A DNA stretch of 64,000 nucleotides, taken from contig CAJNOL010000013.1 of assembly GCA_905250125.1 (NCBI GenBank), forward strand, positions 372,001-436,000, read 5' to 3'. The notes under the pieces are model-generated. The model was not told the origin of the DNA. It ran no database searches and worked only from the letters and a program-made list of their open reading frames with translations. Numbering within the stretch: the stretch's first letter is position 1; each line of letters starts with the position of its first letter. Shown here piece by piece: positions 47,201 through 58,600 of this stretch. A program made the position numbers and the translations under genes. The DNA is from Rotaria sordida (lineage: Eukaryota; Rotifera; Eurotatoria; Philodinida; Philodinidae).

Positions 47201-49571
47201 CACGCTATTAGTCTGATTTATTAGACTCGTTGGTAATGTTGTTTCTTCAGTCATCTGCGATCGTAATGTAGCAGCACGAGCTGTGATAGGCATTAATAGA
47301 ACAATTCCTATTTGACATGACATATAAAATGTATGGCTACGACATAGACGAACATAACCTATCAATGTAGTCAACAGAAATTCTTGTAATTCATATCTAA
47401 TTGACAATGAAATTCCGAAACTTCTCATGTATACACTGATTTTAGTAATCCTTTACCTCCTCCTGTGAGGTCACATTTAACTTATTCATAGAAACTATCT
47501 ATTTGAAGTAGTAAAGCATTGGATCGAGACAGTTCCTAAATACTGTGTAGAGTCTTCAGCAAGTTACAAATTCGTAAAACAATTAAACTTCTTTTCCTCA
47601 ATCTTTGGCTTGGATTTATGCGTTGGAGAATAGTGTCTTTTACAAATAAATGAAACAATATTTTATTCGATTTAGTTACACAGACTAATTATTCTGGTGA
47701 GTCTTAAGTTGATTTAGACTACTATGAACATCATCTATTTCCAGAGTAATTTTTGAAAATTTCTTGATTACAGATATGAAAGCAACATTTTTCATGACAA
47801 CTTGGATTGTTTTTTTTTGACCCATTCATAGTGAGTATCATGAAAAATATTTTTTCTCAAATTAATTTATTTGCGATATACACGACCATCATACTAAAAA
47901 CTTTATTAGAACTAATAGTCAGTCAAAAAGTATTCCACGATTGTTTTTACATAACTTTTTTTTTCTATAGAAAATAAAAAAATCTGCAGATTTTGTTATG
48001 ACCTTCCATCTGGATGAGGTCTTTACAATAAGAATAGACGTATTCAAATCGATATTAGAACTAATGATTCCATATTATACAAACAAAACGAAGGCTAATG
48101 ATACCAACATGATCCAGGGAATGAAAGAACTGATTTCAATTCGAAAATAACCTCCCTTGCGCGTGTCTAATCATATATCCTTTCCCAAAAGGCATCATTT
48201 TTCAAAAAAATATTTCGTGATAAGTAGATTTCCAGCTTTATACAGATAACATAACAGCATAACTATGAGAAAAAAATGCAACTTTTATGTCATTCAACAT
48301 GAATGGATCATTTTGCATATCTACAGAGAAATGACTTATCTCAAATTTAACCATATCAGTGTCATAATCATCATCATCATCATCTGCATAAGTTATTCCC
48401 GTGGTTGAGAATCAACATTAACTCTACTAGATTATCGCCAGGGGATAAGGAGTTAATTTATTAGATTTTTGATATTCGATTAGATTCTCAGCTAACTTAC
48501 AGTTAAGATTTTATTTTCATAAATAATTTTACTGTGAAGAAGAATTCGACTTATGCATACTTTTTATTGATACAGAAGTTTAAAATTTCTTTTTTGTTCA
48601 TTTATCATAAGTATTTCAGTAGATTTATGTTATAATAATCATTCAAATGTTGATCTTATGGAAACTATTTTACTTTAATCAATGTTGAAATTTGGAAGAT
48701 CGATTTTGCTTTTTTGTAAAAGTTTATATAAGATACAAGTAGATACAATTTCTGAGTATACTTAATAATCTAATTGAAAAATTAAACATTGTAAATAATT
48801 TGGTCACTGTTTCAAAATTTCCTTGAATAAATCTATAAGAGTGTATTTATTTTTTCTGAAGACGAGATTTCATCACTCTGTTTTTTTTTAAAGATTCTAA
48901 TAAAAATTCTTGTTACCTGATGAAGCAACTACATAAGCAATATCTTTATAACAGCATTCAGTATTGATTTTAAAAAAATCAATTTGTTGATCAAGTAAAA
49001 CAATAGATGATACAATAGCATGATTGATTACTTCATCATAAATTTTAGCCTAAATAATCTCATAAAATAAATTACAAAATGATTTTGCAAAAAAAGAAAG
49101 GAAGTTTACTTTATTTTGATGTTGACAAATAAATAATGATGGTTTAAGTTCCTTGATATAATTTTTTAATATATTCTCAGACCAATTAGAATCACAAATA
49201 AAAAAAGAATTATTTGATCGAAATATTCTAATAGAGAAAATTTATTTAAATTTATTAATTAGAAAAAATTTTAATTTAACCCTAATATAAATGGAATAGT
49301 TAAAAATGTTTCTTCACTATCAATTATAATTAATTGTTCATGAATATTTAAATTTAAAATTTGTTTATAAACCTAAAAAAAGAAAAAATTCTATTAGATA
49401 AATTCAAATGAATTTATTTACTTCATTTGTAAGTATTGATATTTCCAAATGAGTTAAGATTATTATTGATTCGGAAAGATTATCATTAAAATATTTGATA
49501 ACAACATTTTTATTCATTTTTGATGGCCATCCATTACTTGAAATCCATTCCCAAACTGTCTTGAAAACCAT
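41229..49571 (-). CDS. AASDH: AASDH-type acyl-adenylating enzyme with carrier domain and beta-propeller
   Basis: Fourteen exons from the start: 49571-49422, 49372-49281, 49227-49110, 49049-48917, 46791-46722, 46669-46480, 46419-46211, 46151-46045, 45983-45808, 44866-44579, 44512-43921, 43865-43702, 43637-43371, 41600-41229; 975 aa. Domain order: ANL adenylation domain (residues about 1-490) with the ATP loop SSGSTGIPK near 164, LTFDPSLVDIF, LGGEKFP and NVYG-type NIYGLTEMS, and the catalytic Lys region LNANGKIDR; a phosphopantetheine carrier domain with FNGGNSLLAL near 530 (Ser is the attachment site); and a PQQ-like propeller (about 620-975) with repeated blocks such as DASPLIILL, IGSHAGLINAYQ, LYCLDCDNG and SSPVSYLDYSIVGSRDD. 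Animal AASDH activates beta-alanine; its physiological role is still debated. Intact, with several repeat-laden introns. Confidence 0.93.
41985..42330. repeat. Fold-back element in AASDH intron
   Basis: Imperfect inverted arms of about 100-110 nt. Anchors: AAATTTACTTCATTAATC near 42021 against GACTAATGAAGTAAATTT near 42222, CTTATTTCTATGAATAA against the complement near 42195, and outer GGATTACCGGAATTTCG. Inside, a nested short inversion (TAGCAGTATGCAT against ATGCATGCTGCTA). Lies in intron 41601-43370. Confidence 0.75.
43115..43360 (+). repeat. Dispersed repeat family R, copy 3
   Basis: Begins ATGAAACGTTATTGGCATACGG and ends CAATTTCAATCTC...TTTAACACTCCTTTGAGAT, matching the borders of the copy at 36010-36240 (inverted). 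The interior (43170-43310) is a GC-rich island (CGCGTCCTCTCGCGCGG) unlike the flanking DNA. Lies in the last AASDH intron. Confidence 0.55.
44867..45807 (-). other. 941-bp AASDH intron
   Basis: Carries a (GAT)n microsatellite at about 45506-45531. No gene or clear palindrome seen. The plus ORF 45620-45877 is a shadow of the neighbouring AASDH exon and intron. Confidence 0.6.
46792..48916 (-). other. 2.1-kb AASDH intron with orphan exon-like segment
   Basis: Interrupts the codon for a Gly of the ATP loop. It contains a partial copy of repeat R near 46835-46930, an exon-like ORF at 47167-47443 on the same strand (separate entry) and a (TCA)n microsatellite near 48367-48384. Confidence 0.7.
47167..47443 (-). 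CDS. Orphan exon-like ORF, unknown membrane-like protein fragment
   Basis: Minus-strand open segment flanked by an acceptor-like AAAATCAG (just above 47443) and a donor-like AG/GTTGTG (near 47190), with codon choice like the surrounding genes. Translation: MRSFGISLSIRYELQEFLLT, then a hydrophobic run around YMSCQIGIVLLMPITARAAT, then SQMTEETTLPTSLINQTNS. The open frame itself continues past the donor-like site to about 47156. No family recognised. It is nested in an AASDH intron on the same strand. It could be a displaced exon of another gene or of a mobile element. Treat as tentative. Confidence 0.3.
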
Positions 49572-49815
49572 TAGAACTCAAGTGTTCTTCTTCGATTTAG
49601 AAATCAGTCTAGCTTTTCATGATGGTAGCGCTTTTCGTTGATTAGTTAGCTTATTTTATCCAATAAACGCATCCAGAACGATCGAATAGTAAACAAAATC
49701 GCTGTCATTTCTTTTTCTCTAAAGAACTTGTCGTAATTGGTATCTCATCCGCAATGTGCTATAAATATAAAAGTTTCTTTATCATGCATTCCTTTTTCTT
49801 TCTATATCAACTATC
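49572..49815. promoter_or_regulatory. Bidirectional promoter region AASDH / PDZ scaffold
   Basis: Only 244 bp separate the AASDH start (minus) from the first PDZ-scaffold ATG (plus), so any promoters for both must lie here or within the first exons/introns. No TATA box or clear motif was identified. Confidence 0.5.
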
Positions 49816-52644
49816 ATGGCTCAATTATGTGGTAAGCAATATGATTTATTCCGAAATGAAAACAATCCTTTTTCATGTATGAAAAGCAGTATCATATAAA
49901 AAAAAAAGATTTAGTTAAACGTTCAAAATTCAAAAAGTCAATAATATTTATATAGAATTTATGAAAAGAAATTCTATAATAGTCACTCGAAGAATAAAAA
50001 TACAAACTATTATATAGAAAATCGTTCAATTGTCTATCAAAGGTCATTAATTATTTAAAAACAAACATCACATCATTGTTAATAATAAAAATTTTCCTAT
50101 ATAATTTTATTTTTGTTTCTTAACTATTGATTATAATGATCGTTTATTAAATCAAAATATCGTTTGACTTATTATTTTAAGTAAAAAATATACTAAATGA
50201 TTTCATAGAAATTAATATTCTTGTAACTTATTATAATATTATCTATTCAATATTCATGCAGTTTTTATTCCAGATATTCAATCAAATAGCCTTGTTGATT
50301 TGTAAGTTGTTTTTCATTATTAATTCGACAAATCTTGATGTAATTTGCAGTATTGTTTACTAATTTTTAATGACCTTCGATGACAATAAGTAGACATATT
50401 CTATTCTTCTCTTTATCGACAAAAATATGTGTAGAAAGAGCAAAAAAAACTTAGACCATTTACAAATAATAATTCTTTTCGCATCAGCAAGTCAATTTTT
50501 GTTCTTGTAGTTCTAGAGTGCAACATGCGCATCTTACAACCATCATTCTGTTATTAGTTACTTTTCTAGCACTTATGTTCTGTTACATTTTTTGACAGTT
50601 CTCGACACGCATACATAACTGAAAGAGAGAGAGAGAGAGAGAAAAAAAAATCTATATTGACAAGTTAGTTATAAGAATGGATCGAACAAATCGTGTAGAA
50701 ATAAAAGAATATTTGTAAATATGTAAAAATTTAGTGACATTTATGAAACAATGTAAGAGAAAATCGACAATATTGTTTTGTGTATAAAAAAAAGAAAGAA
50801 TCAATCGTCTTGTGTTGGTCTCGAGAGATCGTCAAGTATTGTCATAAAGGATAAACCGATTGGATATAAAAAAGAAAGAAGAAAAAAAAAGAATAGATCA
50901 TGATTATCATGAAAAAGGAAGTAGAAAAACTACTACTACTACTACTACTACTATTATACCTTGTTCGATTTATTCTGTTCTATAAAAAAGACATAAAGAT
51001 AGAGAGAGAGAAAGTGAGAGAGCGAGAACAAGAACATTTCTTGTTGACAGCAAAGTAGGGATTATTTATTATCATTATATGTGAAAGTAGAGATATTGTT
51101 TTCAATAATTATGAAAGTCATGAATATATAGAAAATTTGTTGTTTTAGCATTTATTCCAAATACTAATAACAGTGACGAAAGACAAATCGGTTTGTGTGC
51201 ATACGAAGGATATTTTGTCATGAAAATTAGATTATTGGTAGAATGCAATGATAGAGCAGCGTTCTTCTTTCTTTTTTCCTTCGTCTTTTCCTCTTGGTGC
51301 CACATCGAGGATTTTATGGAAGAAGCCAAGGTTGCCTCTGACGATGTGTTTACGCTTACATGTATATATATAGATTTTTCTTCTATTCTTTTAGAAATGG
51401 TCAACTATATAGAGCCGATCAAATTGTATATATAAAAGCTATTTATTTGAATTCAGACGATTTGACACTTGCTAATTACGCTCATCAACGAGTCGTTGAT
51501 TCAAGACAAGTATCAATTGAACTTGTCATTATTACAACAACTTTCACCATTACTTGTTCTCATGCGGCTGTGTCAACGTCGAATAATAATGGACACAGCT
51601 GTATTCGAATATTGTCGGCGCTCGTTAACGTCGACATGGTGGTAAGATAACGATTAATAGATATATACATATAAAAATTAAGAGGGTCTATGTTTATACT
51701 CGAGCTGTATAATAACTGTTTAGCTAAATACATTGTGGACACAAATTGAAGTGGTCGATTTAATCAACGACGGGTCCGGACTTGGCTTTGGCATTAGTGG
51801 TAATCAATCAACGGGTGTTGTTGTCAAAGCAATCGTACCTGGTTCGATTGCCGATAAGGTAATATCTCTATAATCTTATTATTTTATATTTTCCTAACTT
51901 CGCTTTCTTATGCTTCCAACTGCTTTTCAAATCGATGGAACAAAAGACAACAGAGAGAAGAAAAAAAAACATAGATAGAGAAGAAAAAAACAGAAAGAAA
52001 ATAAATTTGCCTAATGAATGATAGCTAGTAGTATGTATATATCTTTCTAGAAAAAGAACAGAAAAACGATGAGAGGAAAATAGCAAAAATGAGAAAAACA
52101 AGCGGTCTCTTGCCTTTATATATAAGCAAATCGTATGAGCTATATGTCAAAGAATTCTTAATATCCGTTACGATTTTCTTTTTTTTCTCTGTTATTATCT
52201 AGGATGGTCGTATACATACGGGTGATCATTTATTTCAAATAAATCATGTTTATGTACGCGGTATGAATTCGGAACAAGTAGCTGGTATCCTTCGACAGTG
52301 TTCTGAAGAAGTTCATCTTGTTATTGCACGCAGTATACGTGAACCAACAACAGCAATAAATACTACATCATCATTATCAGAAAATCCTTCATTAATATCA
52401 GAAAATTTTATTCGTACAAGAAATTCATTATCATCAATGATTGCTGATAATGATGGTATTATTAATAATTCACAAAATAAAATTCTTCTTCGTACTGAAC
52501 GTTTACTTGAAAGCAATCATAATTTAGAACAAATCCTTAATAATCTTGTTGATCAGGTTTGTTTTTTGTTATCGATACTATTTTAGCAAAAAAAAATTGA
52601 TTATCGACAACATGAAAGCGTTTGCATGTTATGTTTTTTCTCAC

Positions 52645-52676
<32 letters not shown>

Positions 52677-55600
52677 TTCTTTCATATTTATTATTCTTTC
52701 CGTTTTTTTTTCATTCATCTTTCAAATCCCTTGAGTACTGTCTTCTTTTTCACTCTTCATCATTCTCTACTCAAGAGTCTTTACACAGAACGGAAACATG
52801 ACAGGTTGCTTTAGTAGTCAAAGTATTAGGAAAACTCGAAGAGAAGGCAAGAAAAAGAAACAAGCATTTATATGGCAAATATGTGTTTTCTATGTCGTCA
52901 ATTCTATTTAAGAGATAACGACTGTGTCAGCCGATTGTCGATTGTTAATCTGGGGAACGTTTTTTTCTTTCTTTGGAATCTTAGGCCAGAAACCATTGAC
53001 TAAATAATAAGCTATTCGTTTGCTTTTTTTCTTTATATAAATGTCGTTATTTGATTGCACCAATATATTTAGTGTCAATACGAAGATGGCACAGAAGTGT
53101 TGGATGTTACACTTGAAAAAGGCGACGATGGTTTAGGCATAACTGTTGCTGGTTATGTCAGTCCTGATTCAACTAATGATGGTAAATATTATAGTTATTG
53201 TTTTGTTAATAAGAGTTACTATTAATAATAGATTTTTGAAAAATGATTTGTAAATTATATTATGAATGAAGATTTGATTAAGTGACAAAGATTTATTCTA
53301 TACTTAAGGAAAACGTTAATACGTGCATATTTCCTTTTATATTGATACTTTAGACTAATCATATAAATTGTACGTTGAGCTAATTGTTTCGATTCAAATA
53401 GTTTTTTTTATAATACTAATATGCATATTTATGTGTTTAGGCTTTATATATTTATTTTGGAAAAATTACGAAATAATAGTCTAGATTTAAAATAGGAAAA
53501 ATAGATTAATGTGATTTTTTTGATCAAATAAATATATTTGTTTTTGCTCGAATCTGTTTATTAAAATTCAGTTAAAATGTTTTATAGACTATCAAAAAAA
53601 AACAACTAATTTTGAAAATTTGACTAAATTTAATTAGTTTTGATAGTTTCTTTCATATATATATCAATTCATACATAATAAAATTCTCGTAGAAAAATCT
53701 CTATATCGACTTATCTTTCTAATATCAAAACTGTCAGATTCCTATTTGAGATATATTTCCAAAATTAATTGATGAATATCTATATAAGTTTAATATGTCA
53801 GTAATAAATTTTCTATATTATTCATAGAAAAATATAAAATTGTCAGCATTTATCTATAACTTGATTAATTAAAAAAAATGATGTTGTTTATACGAAAATA
53901 ACACCAGATGGCACTAATCAATCTTAAATTCCCATCATTTATCATTATTACATATCTGTCTTTATACAATAAACATATAATGATTGATTCGCACGAACCA
54001 AACAAATCATATATTTAATTGCGAATTTCTTTATTTTATGTTGTTGTTGTTGTTGTTTTTTTAAATAGATGCTATCGCTGGTATATTTATTCGTGATATA
54101 GCTGAAGGAAGTTCATGTGCACGTGATGGTCGTTTAGCAATAGGTGATCAAATAATTGAAGTAAATGATCAATCACTTAATGGATTTTCTAATATTCAAG
54201 CACTTTATTTATTACAACATACAAATACATCTGTACGACTTAAAATTCGACGTTATCTTGATGGTGTTAAATTTGAAAAAATTAAAGAAATGATTTGTAA
54301 ATTTTTTGATTATTTTTGAAAAATATAAATCATTTTTTATTTTAATATTTTAGTGCTTGAATCTTCAAATCAACTTGAAGAAAAATTTGAATTTCAAAAT
54401 CAATTAAATATAAATGAACAAATACATGATAAATGGATCAAAATTTTAGGAAATAATTATGAAATTTTTATTATTGATATTTATAAATCTGATAATGGTA
54501 GTCTTGGAATAACACTTGAAGGTACAATTGATGTTGAAAATGGTGAAGAAATTGGAGCACATCATTATATTCGAACAATATTATCTGATGGAATTATTGG
54601 AATTGAGGGAACATTAAAACCTAGTGATGAACTTTTAGAAGTAAAGAAAAAACAAAAAAAAAATTGTTTTTCTAGATTTAATCTTTTTTTGTTCTTCTTT
54701 TAAGATTAATAATCAAGTTTTATATGGAAAAAATCATATTCATGTTATTGAAATTCTTAAACGTGTTAAATATGAAATAAAACTTGTATGTGCTCGTCGT
54801 ATTATAAAACAATCAGATGAAATAAATCTTAAAACAAAATCAAATCGTTCTCGTTCAATATCATTTGGTAAAACAACTGAAATAGTTGTTAAAGCTAAAA
54901 GTATGGGAACATTACATTCAACAAATAGTTCATTTTTACGAATGGCTAAAACACGTTCATTAGAAGTTATTTCAAATTTAGCTTTATGGTCAACATCTAT
55001 TTTAACTATTGAATTACATAAAGGTGAAAATGGTTTAGGATTTTCTGTACTTGATTATCAAGATCCATCAAATCCAAGTTATTCACCTGTTTTTGTTATA
55101 CGTGCATTAGTATCTGGTGGTGTTGCACAATTAGATGGGAGAGTTGTTCCTGGAGATCGTTTATTAGCTGTTAATGATATTGCATTTGAAAATATGAATT
55201 TAAATGAAGTTATTAAAATATTAAAATCAACACCAAAAGGTCCAGTGAAACTTAGTTTATCAAAACCACTACCATATCCAAAATTTAAAAATGAAAATGA
55301 TGATAAAACAATAACTGATAGTGATCAAGATTATAATAACAATCGACGTTTATCACGTATTAGTAAAAGTAAAACAACAGCAGAATTATTGAATAATCAT
55401 AAGGTATGATCATTAATTATTTTAGATGTTAAATAATCAATTTTTGTATTTGAACTGAATATATTACATAGTAATGCGTAAAATATTCTATAGAATTCTA
55501 TTTTGATCATTCAATGAATTTATTAGATTTTTGATTGATTCGATATTATGATCGAATATTTATCTTTCTGATAACTAAATTTTACATAAGATAATATTAT

Positions 55601-58600
55601 GTTAACGTTAACACTTAGATCTTAAGCAATCAATTTGATCTTATCATATATCTAATCACAATAGGAATAAACATTATTACCGATCTATGGAATTTCAACA
55701 AGAGTCTATTCTTGTTTTTGAGTAGAATCAACAACATGCAAGCAACAAATATTATTTTTCTTTGTAGAAATTAATTATGGTAAACATACGCAAAAAAAAA
55801 ATAATAGCTATCTGTCACTTTTCTTATGTACACTCATCAAATTTCATAAACAATCAAATATCTATTTACATAGACAGTTGTATAATTGATAAAATGAATC
55901 AAATCTCGTTTTGTTGTTAACTGTTAGTACTAAACAACATTTATTATATAACATCACATAGGAATATGCTTTTTGTGCGTGTTACTACTTGGATATTTTA
56001 ATTAAATTCACTTTTGACTCTTGTATCCTTACTAAGATTAATATTATGATTAAAAACCTACTTTTACTCGTAATATACGTTCCATAGAGTAACATAATTA
56101 ATAAATGAAAATATTATTCTATAAAAAAAAATTCCATTGGGATATAATTTTGAAATATTATAAAATGAAATTAATCAAAATAAAAATTTGAAAACCTTCA
56201 ATAAGTGAAGTATTAAAGTATTAAAATTTTCATATTTATTTTTTAGCGTTCTTCTTCTAGTCATCGTTCAGTAAATACTAAACCAACTATTTCACCTGGT
56301 ATTTCTCTATCAGCACCAGCTATTCTTAATAGACATGAATATATTGAAATTTTATTAAATAAAGAAAATATAAAAGAAAAATTTGACGAACAAATATTAA
56401 ATGATAATTATCGTGAAAACATTTCGAAAAAATGTTTATCATTTAAAAACATTGAAATTCAATCTGAAAATGATTATCAATCAAAAAATATTGAAGAACA
56501 TCTTGATTTATTACCAACGAATAATTATCAATCAGATTTATTATCAATAAATAATTATATCAATCTACCTGAATTTATTCAATTTCAGTCAGATCATCTT
56601 GTTCTTACACCACAATTAACTTCTCAATCATTGAATGATCGTTTACGTAATTCATCTACATTTCCAACATCTAAATTTAATCGACATTCAATGATACTAC
56701 AAACAACAACAGCTAATATTGGTATTCATTCACCTACAACACGTTCAGTTCGATCAAGATATTCATATGATACAACAATATATTATGAAAAACAACGTCA
56801 ACCAAAATATTCTAAACGATCAATGATAAATAAGTTTGACTCCATGGCATGTTTCAAGGAAGTGAGTAGATTAGTGATTTTCTTTTTTTCTTTTTCAGTT
56901 TGTCCGTTTAAGCAAACGAAACTTATTGCCCAAAGGAATATAATTGACGAAGACGATAACGTACATATATCGAAGAATAAAATTTGATTATAGTAATTGT
57001 CCTAAAGGAAATACCAATAATTATGATGAGAGTTAACAAAGAAATAGTGAATACATAGAGAAAGACGAGAACAAGAAGCCTCTTGAGAGTGCGTACTAAA
57101 AAAAGAAAAAAAAAAACTAAAACGGCATGTTTTTTATGGCATTTAAGTATAAAGCTTGCCGATAGAATAGATAAGTTTTGATTTATTATATCTTTCAGTG
57201 TTTATTGAAGACTTTCTTTTTTCTTGTTTTTTTGATATTTATCATTGATTGATAAATTATTTTAAATAAAGTATGTAAATATAAGACTGAACATGGCATA
57301 TAGTGATGTAAGATTGTAAATCTTGTTCTATGAATGATGATTTCTTTTTTCAATAAAGAAATATTAGAAAAGAAATGTTATTGTTGTGTAAGTAAATTCT
57401 TTTCTTTTCTACTGATTTAATCAAAAACGATAAATTGACTCTTATTTATTTGAATTGTCTAACAAGAAAAAACTACAAACGATGCAGTAAGTTTCACATA
57501 TCAATTAATATTTTTTTGATTAATGTCTTTTCTCTGCTTGTAATTATCCAAAGAAAATGCTTGTATTTTATAGATAAAGATAAAAAAAATATTAAAAACA
57601 AGCTTAAGGAAAGAAAAATAGCTATGGTGTATGTTTTTGTAGTAACACACCATTAGACAGATTGAAACCATTAATTTAGTTGTTTATCATTATGTGACTA
57701 ACTTGATCTTTACTCTATCGTCTCAAACGTCCGCTATTCGCCTACATATGTCTTACACGCGAGTATTTTCGTGCACAATTTTGTATCTTTATTTTTCTGT
57801 ATATTTATAAAAAAAAACTTATTGACCAATAAGATGACGAGAAGAAGTCGAATTTCAATAAATCATGTTGAAAAGATCGTTAGCCTAATTATACAAACGT
57901 CTAGTTCTCTTTTTTTTGTATCCCCTGGAGTGCATCTGTTTACATTTAAGTTAATGATGATTAACATATTGAGCTCTATACACTTCTCTTAATTTAGTTC
58001 GATGACAGATTAGTTGTTTATATCATCATATATGTTGACCTTCTACTTTACTAAAGCAATTGTTATAATACTAATAAGATAAGCAAGTAACTAATTTCTT
58101 TTGATTTGTTTTTAGCCTGATTTGAGTAGTGATGATAATAATAATTTAACTCATTCATCTTCATCAACTCATCGACATTCGACTAAAAATATTATTCATT
58201 CAAGATCATTTGTAGATGATGATCTAAGTGATACTGATGATATGAATCAACAAGATAAACTTTTGAATAATAATAATAATAATAAAATAACAACAAGTCA
58301 AACATCTAAACATACGTCTTCATCACGACAATCATCTCGAATGACATCACCTGCATTATCAACTAGTTCTCAATCTTCTGGACGTGTTATTACATTACTT
58401 AATCATGAAGTTATACAATTACCTATTGATCTAGAATGTGAAACATTGATTAAATACAATTTTGATCAACTTGGTAATGAAATCAGAAAAAAAATTCGAA
58501 TTTTATTAAAATTTTTCATATTTAGGCTTAGTTGTCGATGCTTCTGTTGATGAAGGTGTTAATGGATGTTATATACGTTCAATAACATCAACATCGAATA

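Noticed and set aside
51193..51435. Extra N-terminal exon of the PDZ scaffold (L27 candidate)
   Set aside because: The translation lacks L27 or PDZ patterns, and the phase-matched exon 50262-50301 joins directly to 51395.
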